Assembly: GCA_001464545.1 (NCBI GenBank)
Contig: LNFC01000007.1
Coordinates: forward strand, 1-64,000
Direction: 5' to 3'
Length of the DNA stretch: 64,000 nucleotides
Source of the DNA: Acidobacteria bacterium Ga0077551
GTDB taxonomy: Bacteria; Pseudomonadota; Alphaproteobacteria; Caulobacterales; Hyphomonadaceae
Part shown: one piece after another, positions 44,768 to 52,375 of the stretch
Position numbering within the stretch: the stretch's first letter is position 1
Layout: each line of letters starts with the position of its first letter
Program-made: the position numbers and the translations under genes
The notes under the pieces: model-generated
Seen by the model: only the letters and a program-made list of their open reading frames with translations
What the model was told of the DNA's origin: nothing
Database searches by the model: none

Positions 44768-46165
44768 ATGAAAACATTCAAATCTTCACTCAAGGCACTG
44801 GGCGCTGCGGTTCTTCTCGGATCGGTTGCCCTGGTTGCTGCTGCGCCGGCTTCGGCCCAGTCCCTCAGTGACGTCCTGGCGAAAGTCCGCCAGGACGCGA
44901 ACCAGATGTCGGCCGAGGATCAGGCCCGCCTGAAACAGTTCCAGGCTGACCGCGCCAGCCAGGCCGCCAGCATGGAATCCGCCCGCGGCGTTCTGAACGC
45001 AGCCGAAGGCAAGGCCCGCGCCCTCAGCGCGGAGTTCGACGCCAACGAAGCCCAGCTCGGTGCTCTCGAAGCCCAGGTTTCGACCCTCGCCGGCGACTTC
45101 CAGGAAATGCTTGGCCAGTTCCGCTCTGCAGCCGGCGCCACGATGCCGGAAATCGCAAACTCGGTCGCCAACTTCGACTATAAAGACCGCGTTGCCGGCA
45201 TCGCAGAGATCGCCGAAGCCCGCGTTCTCCCGAACCGCGCCCAGCTCGAGCGTCTTCCAAAAGCCATGCTTCAGGAAATGATCGCGCAGTCCGAAGTCAA
45301 AACCTTCACGGCCACCGTGAACGGCATTGGCCCGGAAGGCTCGAACGCTGAAGCCGAACTCGTCCGTATCGGTGTGTTCACTGCAGCGACCGTTGACGGC
45401 CGCAAGTTCGTCGAAGTCCGCAAGGGCGAAGGCAGCGACACGTTCCTCCAGGTCTTCGCAAGCCAGCCCTCGGGCAACTTTGCTTCGGCCATGGGCGCCG
45501 TCGTGAACGCCAGCGAAGGCCAAGTCGTCAAGGCTCCGGTCGATCCGTCCAAAGGCAACCTGTTCGGCATCCTCGGTGAACTCCCGACCATGGGTGACCG
45601 TCTTAACCACGGCGGTGTCGTCGGCTACGTGATCATCGCGCTGGCCTTCGTCGGCATCCTGCTCGGCCTCTACAAGATGTTCACGCTCTTCACCCAGGGC
45701 GCTGCGATGCGCGGTTCGGCGAAAACCCGCCAGGCTGGCACCAGCAACCCGCTCGCCCGCGTGTTCGAAGTCTACGAGAGCAACCGCAACCGGGACATCG
45801 AAACGCTCGAGCTCAAGCTCGACGAGCAGATCCTCAAGGAATCGCCGAAGATCGAATGGGGCCTCGACATCATCAAGGTGCTCGCTTCGGTCGCTCCGCT
45901 CCTCGGACTCCTCGGCACGGTGGTCGGCATGATCATCACCTTCACCGCGATCACGATCTACGGTGCAGGCGATCCGAAACTCATGGCTGACGGTATCTCG
46001 ACCGCGCTCGTGACGACGGTGCAAGGCCTTGTCGCCGCTATCCCGCTGGTTCTCATCCACGCTGTCGTCGCTTCGATGGCTCGCGGAAACCAGCAGATCC
46101 TCGACGAACAAGCCGCTGGCATCATCGCCGAAAAAATGGAGTCGCTGCACGGGGGCCGGGCATAA
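44768..46165 (+). CDS. TtpC-like MotA/TolQ/ExbB protein with periplasmic N-terminal domain
   Basis: 465 aa. Sec signal ending ASAQ (about residue 31), a periplasmic coiled-coil domain (about 35-110) and beta region (about 175-260), then three membrane helices with the ExbB/TolQ channel core (VIIALAFVGILLGLYKMF, LASVAPLLGLLGTVVGMI, LVTTVQGLVAAIPLVLIH). TtpC is the extra ExbB-like subunit of the Vibrio TonB2 system. It follows the DUF3450 gene by 35 bases. Confidence 0.9.
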   Translation: MKTFKSSLKALGAAVLLGSVALVAAAPASAQSLSDVLAKVRQDANQMSAEDQARLKQFQADRASQAASMESARGVLNAAEGKARALSAEFDANEAQLGALEAQVSTLAGDFQEMLGQFRSAAGATMPEIANSVANFDYKDRVAGIAEIAEARVLPNRAQLERLPKAMLQEMIAQSEVKTFTATVNGIGPEGSNAEAELVRIGVFTAATVDGRKFVEVRKGEGSDTFLQVFASQPSGNFASAMGAVVNASEGQVVKAPVDPSKGNLFGILGELPTMGDRLNHGGVVGYVIIALAFVGILLGLYKMFTLFTQGAAMRGSAKTRQAGTSNPLARVFEVYESNRNRDIETLELKLDEQILKESPKIEWGLDIIKVLASVAPLLGLLGTVVGMIITFTAITIYGAGDPKLMADGISTALVTTVQGLVAAIPLVLIHAVVASMARGNQQILDEQAAGIIAEKMESLHGGRA

Positions 46166-46198
46166 GCCCGCCCCTTAACAGCCCTGGAGGAGTACCCC

Positions 46199-46711
46199 AT
46201 GCTGGGTCTTGATGCTCTACAGGCCTTTCTGGATCGCGGCGGCCCTGTGTTGCTGATCATCATGGCAGCCACATTCTTCATGTGGGCCCTGATTCTGGAA
46301 CGGTTTTTCTACTTCCGTTTTGCCCATAACCAGATTGCTGCAGAAGCTGTTGCAGAGTGGCGTGCGCGCTCCGACAAGAAGTCCAAGCTCGCCCACTGGG
46401 TGCGTGACAAGCTTGTGTCGGAAGTTCGCCAGAAGGCCGAAGAAAACGTCCAGCTGACCAAAGCCATGGTCGCGCTGGCCCCGCTTCTCGGCCTGCTCGG
46501 TACCGTGACGGGCATGGTGTCGGTGTTCGACATCATGGCCATCACAGCGGGCGCAGATGCGAAGGCCATGTCGGCCGGCGTATCGCGGGCCACGATTCCC
46601 ACGATGGCGGGCATGGTGGCTTCCCTTTCCGGCGTTCTGATCACGTCGGGCATGGACCGCAAGGTGAGCCGCTCGGTGCAGCAGGTCGAAGACCAGATGG
46701 AGATCAGCTGA
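46199..46711 (+). CDS. exbB: Biopolymer transport protein ExbB
   Basis: 170 aa, the short ExbB2 form. Three membrane helices: near the N-terminus (VLLIIMAATFFMWALILERF), at about 85-110 (ALAPLLGLLGTVTGMVSVF) and at about 135-160. It forms the pentameric proton channel that drives TonB. ATG 46199 with GGAGGAG upstream; it overlaps the next gene by one base. Confidence 0.93.
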   Translation: MLGLDALQAFLDRGGPVLLIIMAATFFMWALILERFFYFRFAHNQIAAEAVAEWRARSDKKSKLAHWVRDKLVSEVRQKAEENVQLTKAMVALAPLLGLLGTVTGMVSVFDIMAITAGADAKAMSAGVSRATIPTMAGMVASLSGVLITSGMDRKVSRSVQQVEDQMEIS

Positions 46712-47127
46712 TGCGCGGACGTGGTACCAGACAGGCTGAGTCAGCCGAAATCGACCTCACGCCGATGCTCGACGTGGTGTTCATCCTGCTCATCTTCTTC
46801 ATCGTGACATCGACCTTTGCCCGCGAAGAGGCGATCGGCCTTGAGCCGCCGCCCCCACCGGCACCGGACCAGCTTAACCAGCCCCAGGTTCCGGCGATCC
46901 TGATCTACGTGGACGAGAGCAACCTGATCACCGTCAATGGCCGTCTGGCCGATATCAGCTCGGTGCGTGCGAATATTGAGCGTGTCATCGCAGAAACGCC
47001 CAATAGTTCTGTCATCATTCAGGCGCATCCCAAGGCGAAGAGCGGCGTGATCGTGAAAATCCGGGACGAGGCATACAATGCCGGGTTCCGCGAACGCGTG
47101 AACATCGTCATCTCGCAAACGTCGTAG
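46711..47127 (+). CDS. exbD: Biopolymer transport protein ExbD (first copy)
   Basis: 138 aa. ExbD/TolR layout: short cytoplasmic part, one membrane helix with the essential Asp in DLTPMLDVVFILLIFFIVT, then a periplasmic domain. The Asp in that helix is the proton-carrying residue. A proline-rich linker (PPPPPAPDQ) follows the helix. First of two adjacent exbD genes. Confidence 0.93.
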   Translation: MRGRGTRQAESAEIDLTPMLDVVFILLIFFIVTSTFAREEAIGLEPPPPPAPDQLNQPQVPAILIYVDESNLITVNGRLADISSVRANIERVIAETPNSSVIIQAHPKAKSGVIVKIRDEAYNAGFRERVNIVISQTS

Positions 47128-47139
47128 GCAGGAGTACAC

Positions 47140-47550
47140 ATGGCACGCAAACAACGCGCAACGGTGGCCAGCGGCGGGGACGAGATCAACCTCACCCCGA
47201 TGCTGGATGTGGTTTTCATCCTGCTGATCTTCTTCATCGTGACCGCCCAGTTCATCAAGGAACCCGGCGTTCCCGTCATCCGTCCGGATGTCGATAACCA
47301 GGCCCAGGCCAAGCCGCTCGCGATCCTGATCGCGATCACGGAGAACGACGAGGTCTTCATCGCCAAGAAGGAAGTCCCGATGGTCGAGGTGGGCTTCACG
47401 TTGAAGGAACTTCGCCTCGACAACCCCCGCGGAGAGGTTGTGGTTCAAGCAGACGTGAACTCGTCGGCTGAAACCATGGTTGAAGTCATGGAAGCCATCA
47501 ACAAGGTTGACGGGTCTACGGTCATCAACATCTCGGCGAAAACCAACTAG
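47140..47550 (+). CDS. exbD: Biopolymer transport protein ExbD (second copy)
   Basis: 136 aa. Same helix signature (NLTPMLDVVFILLIFFIVTA) with the essential Asp, but a different periplasmic domain (VDNQAQAKPLAILIAITEND). Two ExbD subunits are normal for TtpC-type TonB operons. It lies 12 bases after the first exbD. Confidence 0.93.
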   Translation: MARKQRATVASGGDEINLTPMLDVVFILLIFFIVTAQFIKEPGVPVIRPDVDNQAQAKPLAILIAITENDEVFIAKKEVPMVEVGFTLKELRLDNPRGEVVVQADVNSSAETMVEVMEAINKVDGSTVINISAKTN

Positions 47551-47561
47551 GGAGAGGTTCC

Positions 47562-48185
47562 ATGTTCAACAGTCCCCTCGGGCGTTTTCTGATCAGTTTC
47601 GCGATTGCGGCGCCGATCGCGATCTTGATCTTCCTGTTCATGAGCATGCTGATCGCGGTCAACGAAATCTCTCTGGAAGCGAAAGAAACCCGGGTCCTCT
47701 CGGCGATCACGCCCCAGGCGAACGATTCCGATGTACGCACCCGTCAGCGGGCCAAGCCGCAGCGGATAGACGCTGCTGCCAAGCCGCCGCCGCCGCCGAA
47801 ACAGTCGGCCACCAAGTCCAGCATCAACCTGCCGACTCCGAAAATCGAAGGCGGCGTTCCTCAGGACCTCGACCTCGGCCGGATGAAATCGCTCGCGATC
47901 GATCCGGTGGCCGTCTCGGACCGGGATGCCCAGCCGATCCGCCCGCCGACGCCATCCTATCCTCAGCGCGCTCAGGAACGCGGTCTGTCGGGCAGCTGCG
48001 ATGTGCGCTTTGACGTGGATACCCGCGGCAAGCCCTACAACATTGCGGCAACCTGCACGGACTCGGTCTTCAAGTCCGAAGCCGAACGCGCCGTATCGCG
48101 GGTGGAGTTTGCGCCGAAGATCGTGCGCGGCAAGGCCGTCGAACGCCGGAATGTCGTCTACCCGCTGGAATTCAACATCGAGTAG
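47562..48185 (+). CDS. tonB: Energy transducer TonB
   Basis: 207 aa. One N-terminal membrane helix (about residues 8-32), a short proline-containing spacer (PPPPPKQ near residue 70) and a C-terminal TonB domain (about 125-207: YPQRAQERGLSGSCDVRFDV, ending YPLEFNIE). TonB passes proton-motive energy to outer-membrane receptors. The spacer is short, as in TonB2-type proteins. Start follows GGGAGAGG. Confidence 0.93.
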   Translation: MFNSPLGRFLISFAIAAPIAILIFLFMSMLIAVNEISLEAKETRVLSAITPQANDSDVRTRQRAKPQRIDAAAKPPPPPKQSATKSSINLPTPKIEGGVPQDLDLGRMKSLAIDPVAVSDRDAQPIRPPTPSYPQRAQERGLSGSCDVRFDVDTRGKPYNIAATCTDSVFKSEAERAVSRVEFAPKIVRGKAVERRNVVYPLEFNIE

Positions 48186-48194
48186 TAATATATT

Positions 48195-48234
48195 GAAGGC
48201 AGGGCAGTGGCGATCCGTTCCGCTGCCCGCCTTC
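48195..48234 (+). other. Hairpin between tonB and the TPR gene
   Basis: Arms GAAGGC/GCCTTC and GGGCAGTGG/CCGCTGCCC with one bulged A (48201) and one G-T pair. No T-run follows. It may be a processing site or a partial terminator that lowers TPR gene expression. Confidence 0.45.
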
Positions 48235-48318
48235 CACTTCCGCCCAAAACGGCGCCAGACCGTGGGCCAGCATGGCTAGTGAGAGATTGCCGCTGCGAGG
48301 CGGTCAGGAGAGACAATT

Positions 48319-49722
48319 ATGCGACTGAAAGTTTTCCTCAAAGGCGCAATCACGGCAGGTGTGCTCGGGTTCTTGGGTGCAGGCGCCGCGCTTGCCCAGG
48401 GCAGCTGCACCGAGACCCAGTTCAGTTCGAAAACGGGCCAGCTGTATCTTGAAGCCGAGCAGGCAGCCATCACCAACAAGGATTTCGACACCGCGCTCGC
48501 GAAGCTGAACCAGCTGCGCGGCATGCCGCTGAACTGCTACGAAGAAAGCGCGATCATCCGCATTTCGGCGTACATCAAGATCGAGAAGGGCGACCGTCAG
48601 GGCGCCATCAAGGATCTGCTGGATGCGATCAACAAGGGTTATGTCCCGCCGGCAGATGTCGCCCAGACCTATTACAACATTGCGCAGATCTACCTGCAGC
48701 TCGAGGACACGAAGTCGGCCCTCGACTATATGAAGAAATGGCAGACCGCTGGCGGAAAGCCGGATCGCGGCCAGAAATGGCAGCTGGCGGTGCTTTATCA
48801 GCGCGTCAACAATTTCAAGGAAGCGATCCGCTACGCCGAAGAAGTGCGCCGCGAAGATGGCGCGAAGTTCGACCAGCAGCTCTATGACCTGCTCGTATTC
48901 CTTTACAACGATGCCGGCGAGAAGTCGAAACTCGCGGAAGTCCTGGAAGTGCTCGTCGAGCGCAAGCCTGAAGAACGCAAATACTGGGATGCCATCGCCG
49001 GCAACTACTTTGCCGACAACGAACTGCACAAGGCGTTTGAAGTTCAAAAGGCCATGTATCTTGCTGGCCTTCTGAAGACCGAAGACGAACTGATGCGGAT
49101 CGTGAACTTCTATAACCAGCTCAACGCGCCCTATCACGCTGCCCGCGTCCTCGAGAAGGAAATGAACGCCGGCCGCATCAAGAAGACGACCGAGAAGGTG
49201 TCGCTCCTCGCTGACTTCTACCAGGTCGCGCGCGAGCATGAAAAAGCGATCCCGGTGATCCGCCAGGCTGCCGAAATGGGCGGTGCAGGTGCCATGTACG
49301 AACGTCTTGGCGCGTCGTACAGCGAGCTGCAGAAGTGGAAAGAGACGGAAGACGCGCTGCAGAAGGCGCTCAGCATTGGCGGCCTCAAGGACAGGGGCAC
49401 TGTCTGGGTCCGTATCGGCCAGTCGCGCTTCGAGCGCGGCGACCGGGCGGGCGCCAAGGAGGCGTTCCGCCAGGCAGGCAACGCAGGCGGCCGCGGTTGG
49501 CTCGATTTCATGCAGTCGGAAGAGGACACGAAGGACGCGCTTGTCTGTTTCGAAGTTCAGGCCGCCGTGCTGAACGTCGTCAACGAGGACAAGATCTGCA
49601 AGAAGCTACAGGGTCTCGGCGAGAACATCCCGGAAGGCTGCAAGACGGTCGGCGAACGCCTGAAGGCGGGCCGCGCCAAGTTTGAAGCTACGCCGCAATG
49701 CCGGAACGCCGCGCCGGTCTGA
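48319..49722 (+). CDS. TPR protein of the TonB system
   Basis: 467 aa. Sec signal ending ALAQ (about residue 27), then tandem TPR-like helix pairs over most of the length (for example ADVAQTYYNIAQIYLQLEDT and GAMYERLGASYSELQKWKET). TPR proteins with DUF3450 and TtpC genes are a regular part of these operons and probably bind TonB or the outer-membrane receptors in the periplasm. The C-terminal 60 residues have four Cys. Confidence 0.85.
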   Translation: MRLKVFLKGAITAGVLGFLGAGAALAQGSCTETQFSSKTGQLYLEAEQAAITNKDFDTALAKLNQLRGMPLNCYEESAIIRISAYIKIEKGDRQGAIKDLLDAINKGYVPPADVAQTYYNIAQIYLQLEDTKSALDYMKKWQTAGGKPDRGQKWQLAVLYQRVNNFKEAIRYAEEVRREDGAKFDQQLYDLLVFLYNDAGEKSKLAEVLEVLVERKPEERKYWDAIAGNYFADNELHKAFEVQKAMYLAGLLKTEDELMRIVNFYNQLNAPYHAARVLEKEMNAGRIKKTTEKVSLLADFYQVAREHEKAIPVIRQAAEMGGAGAMYERLGASYSELQKWKETEDALQKALSIGGLKDRGTVWVRIGQSRFERGDRAGAKEAFRQAGNAGGRGWLDFMQSEEDTKDALVCFEVQAAVLNVVNEDKICKKLQGLGENIPEGCKTVGERLKAGRAKFEATPQCRNAAPV

Positions 49723-49746
49723 TCGGTTAGCCTCAGCCCACAAATC

Positions 49747-49775
49747 AAAGCCCCGGACCTTCGGTCCGGGGCTTT
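49747..49775 (+). terminator. Terminator of the TonB operon
   Basis: Perfect 13-base arms (AAAGCCCCGGACC and GGTCCGGGGCTTT) around a TTC loop. The A-rich left side and T-rich right side make it able to work on both strands. Confidence 0.85.
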
Positions 49776-49848
49776 CTGATTCCGGGGATGGGCAAGATGG
49801 GCTGAGGCGCTGTGATCCGCCCTTTTACGCGGCACGGCGCAAACAAAA

Positions 49849-49873
49849 AACGCCGGCGGGTGAGGCCGGCGTT
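49849..49873 (-). terminator. Terminator of the M23-bactofilin operon
   Basis: Arms AACGCCGGC and GCCGGCGTT; on the minus strand the hairpin runs into TTTTTTGTTT. A classic intrinsic terminator 26 bases after the bactofilin stop. Confidence 0.85.
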
Positions 49874-49899
49874 CTGAAGGTTCGGGCTAGGGGGCCGGA

Positions 49900-50415
49900 T
49901 CAGCTCGGCTGCGAGGATATGCCGAAAGCGGCCGGGCTCGGCGATGAGGCGGTCATCGTCTTGGCTTCGGTGGCGGCGACCGGGCCGGTCTCGCGCAGCG
50001 GATCGTCCGCATGCTTCACCTGGCCTTCGAACACGGCGTTGGGCTGGATCTGCAGCGAGGAATGGACGATGTCGCCCTTCACATGCGCGCCGGTTTCCAG
50101 CTCGACCTTGCGGGCCCGGATGGAGCCGCGGATCTTTCCCTTGACCTTGACGACTTCGGCTTTGACTTCGCCGGTGATCTGGCCGGACGCGCCGATCGTG
50201 ATGTCGGTAGCGGAAACGTCGCCATCGACGATGCCGTCAATCTGGAGGGAGCCCTCGGAGATGACGGAGCCGTTGATCTTCATGTCGGCGCAGATGATGG
50301 AAGCGGCACGGGCAGCGGTTTTCGTCGCTGCGCCACGGATGGCATCCTGGGCCGGCGCCACTTTCGGCGCTTCGACCGGGGTGTGATCCGGGGTTTTGCT
50401 ATTCTTTGTGAACAT
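49900..50415 (-). CDS. Bactofilin (polymer-forming cytoskeletal protein)
   Basis: 171 aa. The central bactofilin beta-helix (about 38-140) shows the repeating pattern of short strands with Gly turns (INGSVISEGSLQIDGIVDGD, ITIGASGQITGEVKAEVVKV). Flexible, proline-containing tails lie on both sides. Bactofilins polymerise without nucleotide and place cell-wall enzymes at sites of growth or stalk formation. The start overlaps the M23 peptidase stop by 17 bases. Confidence 0.93.
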   Translation of the reverse strand: MFTKNSKTPDHTPVEAPKVAPAQDAIRGAATKTAARAASIICADMKINGSVISEGSLQIDGIVDGDVSATDITIGASGQITGEVKAEVVKVKGKIRGSIRARKVELETGAHVKGDIVHSSLQIQPNAVFEGQVKHADDPLRETGPVAATEAKTMTASSPSPAAFGISSQPS

Positions 50416-51607
50416 GTCGGCCTGCTTTCAGGAATTTACTGGGGTCATACGGTTTACCATTGTACCACACTTCATAGTGAAGGTGATCGCCGGTACTGCG
50501 TCCGGTCGAGCCCATACGCCCGACAAGGTCGCCAATCTTGATTGTATCACCTTTGGACACGGTGATCGACCTCAAGTGTCCGTAACGCGACTTGAAACCA
50601 TGACCATGATCGACTTCGACAAGCAGTCCATAGCCTGAGCGGGCGCCGGCATAGCTGACGGTGCCGGGGCCGGTCGTAACAATCGGGGCGTCGCGGTAGG
50701 CGGCAAGGTCAACGCCCATGTGCGGGGACGGACGCTTGGTGAAGGGATCGACGCGGATGCCATAGGGGCTGGTATAGCGGAACGGAACGGATACCGGCTC
50801 GCCGAGCGGCAGGCTGTCGACGACCTTCTCGTAATACTTCATTTCGGCGATCCGGGCGCGGGCCTGGAAGATACGGGTCATGAAGTCCTGATCCCCGATC
50901 GACCAGTCCGAGGCAGAAGAGGTCAGCGACCCCATCGAGATTTCCGGGCCGCCGACATTGCTGCTGGCGAGGATGTTGTCAGTGCCGACGGCGGTCAGCA
51001 TCAGGACGCCGCGGGCGCGTTCGGCCCGCTCGGCGGCATGGTCTTCCATCAGGTCGAACAGGCGGTAGATGTCCTGTTCGATGGCTTTTGGGGTTCCGCG
51101 GGCGGCGGGAACGCTCAGCCCGCCGGTCATCAGGTATTCGTCACGGGACTGCCGGCGGTCTGCTTCTTCGATGGAGGCCTCGACCAGGAGGGAGGCGCCG
51201 TCACCTTCGAGGGCGGACAGTTTCTGCCCATCATCCTCGCGCATGTCGTTCAGGAGTTCTTCAAGCGCTTTCTGCTTCTTCTCGAGGTCTGCGGTCTCCT
51301 TGGAGCGCTCTTCCAGAAGGGTGCGCTGGAGCGATTCGCGGGCGCGCAGGTCCTGGACCCAGCGCTCATACTTGGCGAGTTCCTTGCCTTCGCCGCCGGC
51401 GAGGGTGGTCTCGCCGCCCCCGAACACAAAACTGGCCGTGGCGAAAACCGTCCAGCCGGCGAGAGCGGTAGCGCCCGCAGCCATGATAGCCTGTTGCCAA
51501 GGGGATACGGAAATATATCGGACTGTACCGCCGCTGCGGTGGTAGATCTGGCGTTCCGGGAATGCGCGATCGAACGTCGCCTTGAGGTTCGCACTCAACT
51601 TCGCCAT
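50399..51607 (-). CDS. M23 family peptidoglycan endopeptidase (LytM type) with membrane anchor
   Basis: 402 aa. One membrane helix (about residues 38-60), a coiled-coil region (about 80-125), then a C-terminal M23 domain with zinc ligands H-x3-D (SPHMGVDLA) and HxH (DHLHYEV). Such enzymes cut peptide cross-links in the cell wall. Overlap with the bactofilin gene agrees with known M23-bactofilin pairs, in which the filament localises the enzyme. Confidence 0.92.
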   Translation of the reverse strand: MAKLSANLKATFDRAFPERQIYHRSGGTVRYISVSPWQQAIMAAGATALAGWTVFATASFVFGGGETTLAGGEGKELAKYERWVQDLRARESLQRTLLEERSKETADLEKKQKALEELLNDMREDDGQKLSALEGDGASLLVEASIEEADRRQSRDEYLMTGGLSVPAARGTPKAIEQDIYRLFDLMEDHAAERAERARGVLMLTAVGTDNILASSNVGGPEISMGSLTSSASDWSIGDQDFMTRIFQARARIAEMKYYEKVVDSLPLGEPVSVPFRYTSPYGIRVDPFTKRPSPHMGVDLAAYRDAPIVTTGPGTVSYAGARSGYGLLVEVDHGHGFKSRYGHLRSITVSKGDTIKIGDLVGRMGSTGRSTGDHLHYEVWYNGKPYDPSKFLKAGRHVHKE

Positions 51608-51816
51608 GCAAGCAACCTGTAAGCTGGAAACTTCTTATGAAGCTGCAAAAACTTCTGCAGCCGGCTTCCCATTCCCCACTGCATACATACCCAATTCGAC
51701 CCGGGGTGAAACCCCCGATAGCCATATATTTCGGCAATGTTCGCAGTTGAGCGTAAACTTCTCATTAACTCGATGAAAGTTTCGGCAATCATTGACGATT
51801 TTCGGACAGCCGAGGA

Positions 51817-52281
51817 CTATTCTGCCAGTGCGGCCAGCACTTCCTCTGCATGCCCCTTGACCTTCACTTTAGGCCATACACGGACGATCTTGCCGTCCGG
51901 CCCGATCAGGAAGGTGCGCCGCGCCATGCCCATATAGGTCCGGCCGTACATCGATTTCTCCTCCCATGTGCCATAGGAATCGGACACCTCGCCGGCCTCG
52001 TCCGTCCCGAGCAAAACCGTCAGGTTGTGTTTCGCGGCGAATTTCTCGTGTTTGGCGAGCGTGTCGCGCGAGATGCCGAGCACCGTCGCGCCGGCTTTCC
52101 GGAACGCGTCCGCATGGGCCGAGAAGTCGAGGGCCTCCTGGGTGCAGCCCGGTGTGTCATCCTTGGGGTAGAAGTAGAGCACAAGGTGGCCGCCCGCGAA
52201 GTCCTTCAGGCGCTTCGGTCCGCCCGTCGTCTGGACGCTGAAGGCAGGGGCCTTGGTGCCGGGTTTCAGATCAGCGCTCAT
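51817..52281 (-). CDS. bcp: Thioredoxin-dependent thiol peroxidase, Bcp/PrxQ family
   Basis: 154 aa. AhpC/TSA fold with peroxidatic Cys46 in DDTPGCTQEA. The usual resolving Cys five residues later is replaced by Leu, so it should work as a 1-Cys type or use another partner. It reduces hydrogen peroxide and lipid hydroperoxides. Single gene, divergent from the AsmA-like gene. Confidence 0.93.
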   Translation of the reverse strand: MSADLKPGTKAPAFSVQTTGGPKRLKDFAGGHLVLYFYPKDDTPGCTQEALDFSAHADAFRKAGATVLGISRDTLAKHEKFAAKHNLTVLLGTDEAGEVSDSYGTWEEKSMYGRTYMGMARRTFLIGPDGKIVRVWPKVKVKGHAEEVLAALAE

Positions 52282-52375
52282 GCTTTGCTCCTATGGTCTG
52301 GGCCTGTTCACGCAATTATAGTTTCTATGTGCCAATGGACCTGCGGCAACACCGGTATTTTTGAGGAGCCAGCGA

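Noticed and set aside
44786-46150. 454-codon minus-strand open frame opposite the TtpC-like gene
   Set aside because: Shadow; the plus strand carries clear ExbB-type channel helices and a signal peptide.
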